This document shows positions 1 to 5,938 of a stretch of DNA of 9,590 nt, piece after piece. A model generated the notes under the pieces. It was not told the origin of the DNA and made no database searches. It saw only the letters and a program-made list of their open reading frames with translations. The stretch lies in the NCBI GenBank assembly GCA_903881065.1, contig CAIRRW010000138.1:1-9590 (forward strand), given 5' to 3'. The DNA is from an uncultured Bacteroidota bacterium. GTDB taxonomy: Bacteria > Bacteroidota > Bacteroidia > 2-12-FULL-35-15. The position numbers and the translations under genes are program-made. Position 1 is the stretch's first letter; each line of letters begins with the position of its first letter.

Positions 1-30
1 ACACCAGTTGATTTTACGGTGCTGTAGGTT

Positions 31-119
31 GATGTACTGATATAATGATGTGCTTATGTGCTGATTATTGACGAATGGGATAAACAGTATCAAGTATCAA
101 TTATTCAGTATCAATTATT
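31..119. repeat. short degenerate tandem repeats, left of terminator
   Basis: This non-coding stretch is built from imperfect short repeats. GATGT/ATGTGCTGAT-like words recur at about 31, 47 and 56. The 13-mer AGTATCAATTATT occurs at 93-105 and again at 107-119, with a shorter AGTATCAA at 86-93. I see no open frame or RNA structure here. Such simple intergenic repeats can arise by replication slippage, and no function is visible. Confidence 0.5.
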
Positions 120-120
120 A

Positions 121-154
121 AAAAAAAGTCCCGAAGAAATTCGGGACTTTTTTT
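121..154 (-). terminator. strong Rho-independent terminator of the TonB receptor gene (symmetrical)
   Basis: A perfect 15-bp inverted repeat (121-135 and 140-154) encloses a GAAA loop. The stem has a GTCCCGAA core flanked by seven A on one side and seven T on the other, so it can stop transcription from either strand. It lies about 75 bp beyond the stop codon of the minus-strand receptor gene and is its natural terminator. It would also stop any plus-strand gene arriving from the left. Confidence 0.9.
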
Positions 155-178
155 GTTATACAGTCTGATGAACTAATA

Positions 179-225
179 AACAAGTAAACCAATGAGCAAA
201 TGAACAAGTAAACCAGTGAACGAAT
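179..225. repeat. two-copy 24-bp tandem repeat
   Basis: The 13-mer AACAAGTAAACCA occurs at 179-191 and 203-215, exactly 24 bp apart. The bases that follow each copy are similar (ATGAGCAAATG and GTGAACGAATA). It lies in the 3' untranslated part of the receptor transcript, between stop codon and terminator. Two copies are too few for a CRISPR array, and no function is evident. Confidence 0.55.
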
Positions 226-229
226 ATAC

Positions 230-2698
230 CTAAAACTTAATTCCTATACCCGCCATAAAATTTAGCCCTGCCTGAGGGAAATAATAGTTCTCGGTAACCG
301 GTTTTCCATCATAAACATAAGAATAAGTGTAACCATTCGATTCATAAAGTGAATTGAAAATATTATTTATGGAAACTGTAAAGTCAAGCTCGTGAATCAA
401 TTTGGTTTTTACTGCATAGTTTATTCGTAAATTATTCACAAAATAAGCATTCAGTTTCCTCGCTTCGTTGGACGTATTATCCAAATATTGTTTGCTCACA
501 TACTTACTTATAAAGCTGAATTTTAAATGCTTTATAGGTTCATATGCCAGCGTACTTGAAGCAATAAAATCAGGAGAAAACGCAATTTCTGTGGTGCCGG
601 CATATACATTTTGTCGTTGCCCAATCCAATTAAACGAAGCATCATATTCATCCAGATATTCCACAAAGTCCTGCACTTTATTTTGGCTCCATGTTGCGTT
701 GGCATTCCAGGTAAGTTGTTTAAAAATCTTAATTCCATATTCCGCCTCAAAACCTTGTCGGTAACTTTCCGGAACATTTGTATTGATGTATGCACCTACA
801 TCATTAATTTGCCCCGTGAGTACCAGTTGGTTTTTGTACTGCATGGCAAAATAGTTCAAGCTCCAGTACATCTTCTTTAATTTATGCTTGTACCCAAACT
901 CAATATCTCTCAAGTGCTCCGGCTTTGGTCGGCTCTCCGGAGTAGATTGTGTATAATCATCTCGGCCAGGCTCTTTATTTCCGATGCCATACGAAGCGTA
1001 TAAAGTTATTTTATCATCAATATTATAATTAATGCCATACTTTGGATTGAAGAAGGAAAGTACTGCTGTTTGCTGCGTATTCACCATTGCCGAATTATAT
1101 CCGAGAAAAGAGTAATCAACAGTTCTGTACTGCAAATCAGCATATACATTAATCTTTTCAGCAATTACATAGTTCGCTTTCACAAACACATTGAAGTCCG
1201 TTTTATTAGCTGTATCATTATAGTAATTTCTGCTGATGGCACCGTTACTTGCATATTGCGCCCAGATAACCTGCCCATAGTGCAAGCCATTATAGTTGTT
1301 CCAGGCGCCGCCAACTGTTGCCGAAAACTTATTGTTGGTATGGTAATTCAAAGAAAAGGTGGTTCCATAAAAATTATTGTCCAACCATCTTCTGCGGATT
1401 AGATTGGTAGTGGTAATAGTGTCGGTTCCATTGATAACATTGTTTAGGCCATAGCTGCTGAAGGCATCATTTTTTCTGTACTCTTCATAATAACCTTTTC
1501 CTTTTGTAAAGTGCAGCGCAACATTCGCATTCCAATTACGGTTGAACTCATGCGAACCTAATAACTGATAATAATTCTGAACATAATGGTCAACCTGATT
1601 ATTATACGTAAACTGGTTATACGTTCGGCTGCTGGAGTTTAATAGATTAGCTGCATCTTCAGCATCCAGCCCGTTTCTGTTTATATAATCATTCATCCCC
1701 TGCACATCACCATTCAGGCGCGATTCGGGAATCCCATTCCATGCCTGATACGTTTGCTCATACCCTGTGAACGTTATAAACTTTACAATCGTTTTCTTGC
1801 CGTAATAAGCGCCGGAAAGGTAATAGGATTTCAAATTGGAGGTAGCTCTGTCGATAAAGCCGTTGGAAGTAATATCGGACAGTCGGGCATCCACAGCAAA
1901 TTTATCACTTATTAATCCCGAACCTACATTAATAGTATTCTTGAAGGTATTGAAAGAGCCGTAGGATGTGTTGTATTCGCCATAAGGTTTCGGATTCAAC
2001 TTAGTTGTTTCAATGTTTAAACTGCCGCCAAAAGCACCTGCACCATTGGTGGAGGTGCCCACGCCACGCTGTATCTGAATATTATCGATACTCGAAGCTA
2101 TATCCGGAATATCCACCCAGTACATTCCCTGGTCTTCAGCATCATTAATAGGAATGCCATTGATAGTAACATTTACTCTGGTAGCATCCGAACCCCGTAT
2201 GCGAATACCTGTATACCCTACACCAGCACCTGCATCGGAGGTGGTAACTATCGAAGTTTGCTGATTGATAAGGTAAGGCAGGTCCTGCCCAATGTTCTGC
2301 TCTGCCAGCTCTTCCTTGCTTACATTACTAAATGCCGTAGCCGATTTATCATCCACACGGGTAGACGAAACAATTATTTCATCCATCAGCACAGTGTTCT
2401 CAGCAAGTTCAATCACTAATGATTTATTATTTACAATTTCAACAGTATCTGTCCTTTTCTGAAAACCAATGTAGGAGATATGAATAATATATGTTCCTTT
2501 CTTGAGATTTTCAATCTGAAAACTGCCATCTTCATACGTTTGAGCAGCAATAAATGTGTTGTCGATACTAATTGTTGCACCCGGAATAAATTCTTTTGAA
2601 TCTTTTATTTTCACTTTCCCCGAAAGTGTAAATTGAGGGAAGGCTGCAAACGGCAAAGCAATTAACAATGCTGCTGCAATAATCTTTTGATGAAACAT
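230..2698 (-). CDS. TonB-dependent outer-membrane receptor, predicted thiamin/thiamin-precursor importer
   Basis: The 822-residue product has a signal peptide (about 1-22, cut near FAAFPQ). A carboxypeptidase-regulatory-like beta domain follows (about 23-100, with PGATISI and DGSFQIENLKKGTY), then a TonB-box/plug start at MDEIIVSSTR (105-114). The plug runs to about 230, with GIRIRGSDATRVNVTINGIP and QRGVGTSTNGAGAFGGSLNI. A 22-strand type barrel ends in the terminal phenylalanine expected for BAM-assembled proteins. Such receptors take up ligands across the outer membrane using TonB-ExbBD energy. A TPP riboswitch lies directly upstream on the same strand; in Bacteroidota, receptors so controlled are thiamin importers, which is the basis for the substrate. 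No SusD partner, inner-membrane PnuT-type permease or thiamin kinase is in the window. The ATG start is supported by the signal peptide. There is no Shine-Dalgarno sequence, only an A-rich leader. Family call is near certain; substrate is inferred. Confidence 0.93.
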   Translation of the reverse strand: MFHQKIIAAALLIALPFAAFPQFTLSGKVKIKDSKEFIPGATISIDNTFIAAQTYEDGSFQIENLKKGTYIIHISYIGFQKRTDTVEIVNNKSLVIELAENTVLMDEIIVSSTRVDDKSATAFSNVSKEELAEQNIGQDLPYLINQQTSIVTTSDAGAGVGYTGIRIRGSDATRVNVTINGIPINDAEDQGMYWVDIPDIASSIDNIQIQRGVGTSTNGAGAFGGSLNIETTKLNPKPYGEYNTSYGSFNTFKNTINVGSGLISDKFAVDARLSDITSNGFIDRATSNLKSYYLSGAYYGKKTIVKFITFTGYEQTYQAWNGIPESRLNGDVQGMNDYINRNGLDAEDAANLLNSSSRTYNQFTYNNQVDHYVQNYYQLLGSHEFNRNWNANVALHFTKGKGYYEEYRKNDAFSSYGLNNVINGTDTITTTNLIRRRWLDNNFYGTTFSLNYHTNNKFSATVGGAWNNYNGLHYGQVIWAQYASNGAISRNYYNDTANKTDFNVFVKANYVIAEKINVYADLQYRTVDYSFLGYNSAMVNTQQTAVLSFFNPKYGINYNIDDKITLYASYGIGNKEPGRDDYTQSTPESRPKPEHLRDIEFGYKHKLKKMYWSLNYFAMQYKNQLVLTGQINDVGAYINTNVPESYRQGFEAEYGIKIFKQLTWNANATWSQNKVQDFVEYLDEYDASFNWIGQRQNVYAGTTEIAFSPDFIASSTLAYEPIKHLKFSFISKYVSKQYLDNTSNEARKLNAYFVNNLRINYAVKTKLIHELDFTVSINNIFNSLYESNGYTYSYVYDGKPVTENYYFPQAGLNFMAGIGIKF

Positions 2699-2724
2699 GT
2701 GTATTAATTTTTGTTGTTAAACCA

Positions 2725-2751
2725 ATAGCAATAAAGGGAGTTGATTGCTAT
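2725..2751 (-). promoter_or_regulatory. leader hairpin between riboswitch and receptor start codon
   Basis: A perfect 8-bp inverted repeat (ATAGCAAT / ATTGCTAT, 2725-2732 and 2744-2751) with an 11-nt loop lies about 26 nt before the receptor ATG. It has no T-tract, so it is not a standard terminator. On the transcript the loop reads CAACUCCCUUU and could pair with AAAGGGG at the 5' edge of the riboswitch. It may be part of the expression platform; that role is inference. Confidence 0.5.
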
Positions 2752-2767
2752 CATCTATTTAACTTAC

Positions 2768-2881
2768 CGTCCCTACGCAGGCATTATCCTGATCAGGTGC
2801 TTAAACCGTTGCTTTTGGAGCAAATGTTTAATGGGTATAATCTCAGTCCTTAATAGTTAGTTTAATTAAGAACACCCCTTT
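2768..2881 (-). promoter_or_regulatory. TPP riboswitch (THI element)
   Basis: Read on the minus strand, this carries the TPP aptamer signature in order: GGGGTG (from 2878), CTGAGA, TACCC, then CACCTGATCAGGATAATG followed by CCTGCGTAGGGA. Helices visible are P2 (GGGGU/ACCC), P3 (CUUAAU/AUUAAG), P4 (CCU/AGG) and P5 (CAGG/CCUG). An extra hairpin of 6+5 bp (2801-2831) is inserted between the P2 3' strand and P4; P1 is weak. This RNA class binds thiamin pyrophosphate and lowers expression of thiamin synthesis or uptake genes. It sits 69 nt upstream of the TonB receptor gene. The absence of a poly-U hairpin points to control of translation rather than termination, which is inference. Confidence 0.95.
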
Positions 2882-2888
2882 AATGATG

Positions 2889-2962
2889 TGGTCGCGAAGG
2901 GATTCAAACCCCTAGCCTTCTGATCCGTAGTCAGACGCTCTATTCAGTTGAGCTACGCAACC
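2889..2962 (-). tRNA. tRNA-Arg (anticodon ACG)
   Basis: The minus strand folds into a full cloverleaf of 74 nt. The acceptor stem is GGTTGCG/CGCGACC with one G-U pair and discriminator A. The D-arm contains TAGCTCAACTGAATAGAGC. The anticodon stem is TCTGA/TCAGA around loop CTACGGA, giving anticodon ACG. The T-arm is AGGGG-TTTGAAT-CCCTT. ACG, with A34 normally deaminated to inosine, reads CGT, CGC and CGA arginine codons. The 3' CCA is not encoded and would be added after transcription. A promoter-like element lies 24 bp upstream. The TPP riboswitch begins about 10 nt downstream on the same strand. Confidence 0.96.
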
Positions 2963-2985
2963 ATATATGCTTTTTAAAAGCGGTG

Positions 2986-3014
2986 CAAAGGTAATAAAAC
3001 ATTTTATATCCAAA
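2986..3014 (-). promoter_or_regulatory. Bacteroidota-type promoter for tRNA-Arg and probably the receptor transcript
   Basis: On the minus strand a TTTG element (3011-3014) is followed after 17 nt by TACCTTTG (2986-2993). These fit the Bacteroidota -33 TTTG and -7 TAnnTTTG consensus. Transcription would start about 16-18 nt before the mature tRNA. No comparable promoter is visible between the tRNA and the riboswitch, where the gap is too short. Confidence 0.7.
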
Positions 3015-3071
3015 GCCCTAACCAAATAATTAATTAATATTTTATTTACGGAGGAGCTATATAATTAATGA

Positions 3072-3079
3072 TACATTTG
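3072..3079 (+). promoter_or_regulatory. putative -7 box of the SPFH gene
   Basis: TACATTTG matches the Bacteroidota -7 consensus TAnnTTTG and lies 25 bp upstream of the SPFH start codon. The -33 side is poor (only TTTA near 3045). It is divergent from the tRNA promoter about 80 bp away. Confidence 0.5.
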
Positions 3080-3104
3080 CAGAAACAATCTAATTTATAA
3101 TATT

Positions 3105-4055
3105 ATGCTTCCAGTTTTTCCTCTTGTATTAATAGTAATAGTTTTACTGTTAATTTCACTTTCATTTGTTACTGTTGCTCAAGGTTCAATCGGCGTTGTT
3201 ACCGTGTTTGGTAAATACCGAAGAATAATAGGACCGGGATTAAACATGAAGATTCCTTTTATTGAAACCATCTACAAACGTATTTCCATTCAGAACCGTT
3301 CGGTAGAGTTGGAGTTTCAGGCAATTACCATTGACCAGGCGAACGTTTACTTTAAAGCCATGTTGCTTTATGCTGTAATCAATACAAATGAAGAAAGTAT
3401 AAAGAATGTTGCCTTTAAATTTATTGACGACAGGAACTTAATGCAAGCCTTGGTTCGTACCATTGAAGGAACAATAAGAGGGTTTGTGGCAACAAAAAAA
3501 CAATCCGAAGTATTATCATTGAGAAGAGAAATAGTGGAAGACGTTAAGGGGCAGATTGACAAGACCCTGGAAACATGGGGATATCACCTGATTGATTTGC
3601 AGTTGAACGATATTACATTTGATGAGACAATTATTAAATCGATGGCACAGGTGGTTGCTTCAAGTAATTTAAAAGCTGCTGCCGAAAACGAAGGGCAGGC
3701 ATTATTAATTACAAAAACGAAGGCAGCAGAAGCAGAAGGTAACGCAATTAAGATAGCTGCTGAAGCAGAAAGATTAGCAGCACAGTTGCGCGGACAGGGA
3801 GTTGCATTGTTCCGCGAAGAAGTAGCCAAAGGGATGAGTCAGGCTGCCAAAGAAATGGAACAGGCTAATCTGGATACTTCGGTAATTTTATTTTCCATGT
3901 GGACAGAAGCGATAAAAAACTTTGCAGAATATGGTAAAGGCAATGTTATTTTTCTTGATGGCTCCAGCGATAATATGCAACGTACTATGCAGGAAATGAT
4001 GGCGATGAATAGTTTGATGAAACCTAGAGAAACAAATACAACGGTTAAGAAATAA
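3105..4055 (+). CDS. SPFH/Band 7 (stomatin/prohibitin-like) membrane protein
   Basis: The 316-residue product begins with one hydrophobic segment (about 4-24). An SPFH/Band 7 domain follows directly: AQGSIGVVTVFGKYRRIIGPGLNMKIPF (split here only as description of residues 25-52) is the typical entry, and the domain continues to about 190, including ALVRTIEGTIRGF and a LNDITFD segment. A long Ala/Glu-rich helical region (about 186-255) is the coiled part by which SPFH proteins assemble into ring- or cage-like oligomers. The family organises membrane microdomains and often regulates membrane proteases. Length and layout fit bacterial stomatin-like proteins such as QmcA, but no NfeD-type partner is adjacent, so the partner is unknown. 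It is a single-gene unit with its own promoter-like box and terminator. Confidence 0.9.
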   Translation: MLPVFPLVLIVIVLLLISLSFVTVAQGSIGVVTVFGKYRRIIGPGLNMKIPFIETIYKRISIQNRSVELEFQAITIDQANVYFKAMLLYAVINTNEESIKNVAFKFIDDRNLMQALVRTIEGTIRGFVATKKQSEVLSLRREIVEDVKGQIDKTLETWGYHLIDLQLNDITFDETIIKSMAQVVASSNLKAAAENEGQALLITKTKAAEAEGNAIKIAAEAERLAAQLRGQGVALFREEVAKGMSQAAKEMEQANLDTSVILFSMWTEAIKNFAEYGKGNVIFLDGSSDNMQRTMQEMMAMNSLMKPRETNTTVKK

Positions 4056-4087
4056 GGAAGACTTATTATAAAAGTTAATAGAATAGA

Positions 4088-4120
4088 AAAACCCGAGCCA
4101 ATGCTATTGGCTCGGGTTTT
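4088..4120. terminator. bidirectional terminator between convergent genes
   Basis: A 14-bp perfect inverted repeat (4088-4101 and 4107-4120; core ACCCGAGCCAA/TTGGCTCGGGT) has A-runs on the left and T-runs on the right. It lies 32 bp after the SPFH stop and 11 bp beyond the stop of the minus-strand repeat-protein gene, so it can serve both. Confidence 0.9.
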
Positions 4121-4131
4121 AATTTTAATGA

Positions 4132-4554
4132 CTAGTTAAAGTGAAAGAAGAAGAACACAACAGCAGCCGATGCTTTAGGAACGCCATTGGCGCTGCCGAT
4201 ACTGCTGCCCGAACTGTTTCTTACTGTTCCGTCCGAATCAATTTTACCAATACTGCTACCTGATTCGTTTCTCACTGTACCATCCGAATCCAACTTCCCG
4301 ATACTGCTTCCGGAACCGTTACGGATAGTTCCGTCAGAGTCAATCTTTCCAATACTGCTTCCAGAGCTGTTACGGATAGTTCCGTCCGAATCAATTTTCC
4401 CAACACTGCTTCCCGAACCGTTACGGATAGTTCCGTCCGAATCAATTTTGCCTGTGCTGCTTCCGCTGGAGCTTCTTAAATCCTGCGCCTTTAGGTTTGA
4501 TACCCCTACCATCAGCATAAAAAGGATGGTAATACTTAATGTAATTTTTTTCAT
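4132..4554 (-). CDS. secreted '5-fold beta-flower'-type tandem repeat protein
   Basis: The 140-residue product has a signal peptide (about 1-24, ending LKAQ). Five near-identical 17-residue repeats follow, of the form SGSSxGKIDSDGTIRNx; the GSS motifs start at 31, 48, 65, 82, 99 and 116, the last opening a partial sixth unit. A short tail SANGVPKASAAVVFFFFHFN ends the protein. Repeats of GKI-SDGTIRN type and a Phe-rich end match small Bacteroidota proteins annotated as 5-fold beta-flower proteins, in which each repeat is thought to form one blade or petal. No catalytic motif is visible and the function is unknown. The ATG gives a good signal peptide; there is no Shine-Dalgarno sequence. A TAnnTTTG box lies 38 bp upstream. 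It could be periplasmic or surface-exposed. Confidence 0.82.
   Translation of the reverse strand: MKKITLSITILFMLMVGVSNLKAQDLRSSSGSSTGKIDSDGTIRNGSGSSVGKIDSDGTIRNSSGSSIGKIDSDGTIRNGSGSSIGKLDSDGTVRNESGSSIGKIDSDGTVRNSSGSSIGSANGVPKASAAVVFFFFHFN
4195..4464 (-). repeat. 51-bp tandem repeats encoding the 17-residue petals
   Basis: Five full 51-bp units plus a partial one lie inside the repeat-protein gene. The three nearest the 5' end share GTTACGGATAGTTCCGTC (plus-strand reading) almost unchanged, and variation is mainly at third positions and at the residue before each Ser-Gly pair. The near-identity at DNA level suggests recent unit duplication or homogenisation. The unit number may vary between strains. 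Confidence 0.85.
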
Positions 4555-4592
4555 GTTTTTGTTTTTTTTAAAGTGAATAATTTATTTATTGA

Positions 4593-4600
4593 CAAATGTA
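4593..4600 (-). promoter_or_regulatory. putative -7 box of the repeat-protein gene
   Basis: The minus strand reads TACATTTG, matching TAnnTTTG, 38 bp before the start codon of the repeat-protein gene. No convincing TTTG lies at the proper upstream distance, so this is a half-match only. Confidence 0.45.
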
Positions 4601-4854
4601 ACTAAAAGAATCCCCAACTAATTGTCATTTTATAATATAAATAGAATATTTTAAGTGACTTTTAAATTTAAAAGGACAAAGTTTGGTAATTCGACTAGTT
4701 GTTTTTTAATACAATGGCTACTTCCCGGCAAAAAGTTTCTAGGAAATCTGCTTTTCGTATATGATTAAATAAATGTATATATAACATTGTTTTAAAGGAG
4801 TGGAATTGCAAGCTCTTATCTTCCGATAGAAGTTCATAATCCCAAAAATAATGA
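4601..4854. other. non-coding gap with one perfect 16-bp palindrome
   Basis: This is the bulk of the 331-bp space between the divergent repeat-protein gene and the phosphoesterase gene. It is AT-rich with stops in all frames. The only clear structure is the perfect palindrome CTTTTAAATTTAAAAG at 4659-4674. No tRNA, terminator or convincing small gene was found. Confidence 0.6.
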
Positions 4855-4862
4855 TAAATTTG
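4855..4862 (+). promoter_or_regulatory. putative -7 box of the nrnA-FKBP operon
   Basis: TAAATTTG fits TAnnTTTG and ends 23 bp before the TTG start codon, implying a leader of only about 15-20 nt. The expected upstream TTTG is not clear. Confidence 0.5.
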
Positions 4863-4885
4863 CATCCCATTAAAAAAAGAAGATT

Positions 4886-5911
4886 TTGAACGCTACGGAA
4901 ATTAAGAAAGTAAAAGCATTTTTATCAACACCTAAAAACATAGTAATAGTAACACACTGGTCGCCCGATGGAGATGCAATGGGATCATCACTCGGTTTGT
5001 ACAATTACCTTATTCAGAAAAAACATAAAGTTACCGTTATCACCCCCAACGATTACCCTTCATTCCTTTTCTGGCTGCCAGGAAATAATAAAGTAATAGA
5101 CTTTTCGAAGAAGGCAAAAGTGGCTAAAGCAGCAGTTGCCAAGTCAGAACTGATTTTCTGTCTTGACTTTAATTCCCTCAAGCGTATTTATGATTTGGGT
5201 ATTGAAGTGGCAAAATCAAAAGCACCTAAGTTTATTATCGATCATCATCAACAACCGGAAGACTTTGCAACTTATATGTTACATACTATAGAAGCCTGCT
5301 CTACTTGCGAACTTGTATATGATTTTATTAATCTGATGGGAGACAGTAAACTGATTAATAAAAATATCGCCGATTGTTTATATACGGGTATCATGACAGA
5401 TACCGGCTCGTTCCGATTTCCTTCAACTACTGCAAAAACTCATAAAATTGTAGCTGAACTTATAACGGCAGGAGCAAATAATTCGGAAATTCACAATCAT
5501 ATTTATGATGATAATTCGGAAAGTCGCCTTCGATTACTTGGGTATTGCCTTTCGGAAAAATTAACTGTACTAAAAGAATATAATACTGCATTCTTCAGTT
5601 TGAGAAGTGATGAATTGAAACGATTTAATTATAAAAAAGGAGATACCGAGAGTGTTGTTAACTATGCTCTTTCTATAGAAGGAATCTGTTTTGCAGCTTT
5701 CTTTGTAGAGCGAGACGATGCTGTGAAAACTTCTTTCCGATCAAAAGGAACATTTGATGTAAATGTATTTGCCCGTAAAAATTTTAATGGTGGCGGTCAT
5801 AAACACGCTGCCGGCGGTAGTAGTGAGGACACTCTGGATGAATCGTTGATAAAGTTCATTGCTCTTTTGCCTGAATATAAAAAACAGCTAACACATAAAA
5901 AAAAGAAATAG
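4886..5911 (+). CDS. nrnA: DHH/DHHA1 phosphoesterase, NrnA-type oligoribonuclease/pAp phosphatase
   Basis: The 341-residue product shows the DHH-family metal site: H24 with D28 and D30 (THWSPDGDAMGSS), D94 (CLDFNSLKR), the DHH triad D119-H120-H121, and D172 (GIMTDTGSF). The C-terminal DHHA1 domain carries GGGHKHAAGG (302-311), which binds substrate. The size is usual for NrnA, a cytoplasmic Mn-dependent enzyme that degrades 2-5 nt RNAs and in many species removes the 3'-phosphate from pAp. Which activity dominates here cannot be told from sequence. The start is TTG: an in-frame TAA lies 15 bp upstream with no ATG between, and starting later would remove the first metal ligands. It is the first gene of a likely operon; the next gene begins 27 bp after its stop. 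Confidence 0.9.
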   Translation: MNATEIKKVKAFLSTPKNIVIVTHWSPDGDAMGSSLGLYNYLIQKKHKVTVITPNDYPSFLFWLPGNNKVIDFSKKAKVAKAAVAKSELIFCLDFNSLKRIYDLGIEVAKSKAPKFIIDHHQQPEDFATYMLHTIEACSTCELVYDFINLMGDSKLINKNIADCLYTGIMTDTGSFRFPSTTAKTHKIVAELITAGANNSEIHNHIYDDNSESRLRLLGYCLSEKLTVLKEYNTAFFSLRSDELKRFNYKKGDTESVVNYALSIEGICFAAFFVERDDAVKTSFRSKGTFDVNVFARKNFNGGGHKHAAGGSSEDTLDESLIKFIALLPEYKKQLTHKKKK

Positions 5912-5938
5912 TTGCTTTAATTCCGGTAACAGTTTAAT

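Noticed and set aside
179..225. Possible CRISPR-like repeat
   Set aside because: There are only two 13-bp matches with 11-bp spacing, no unique spacers of normal size and no cas genes.
1070..1402. A 110-codon plus-strand open frame inside the receptor gene
   Set aside because: It is antisense to a clearly coding beta-barrel region and has no recognisable features.
230..2698. SusC/RagA-type polysaccharide receptor
   Set aside because: The protein is shorter than usual for SusC, no SusD gene is adjacent, and the TPP riboswitch points to vitamin uptake.
3050..3056. GGAGGAG resembling a strong Shine-Dalgarno sequence
   Set aside because: It lies about 50 bp upstream of the SPFH start and before the predicted transcription start, with no open frame attached to it.
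4187..4576. A 129-codon plus-strand open frame antisense to the repeat-protein gene
   Set aside because: It exists because the 51-bp repeat has no stops in this frame. Its product is a proline/leucine-rich mirror of the repeat, and the minus-strand frame has a signal peptide and a recognisable family.
4714..4764. A 16-codon frame (MATSRQK...) in the 331-bp gap
   Set aside because: It is very short, has no ribosome site or promoter, and resembles nothing I recognise.
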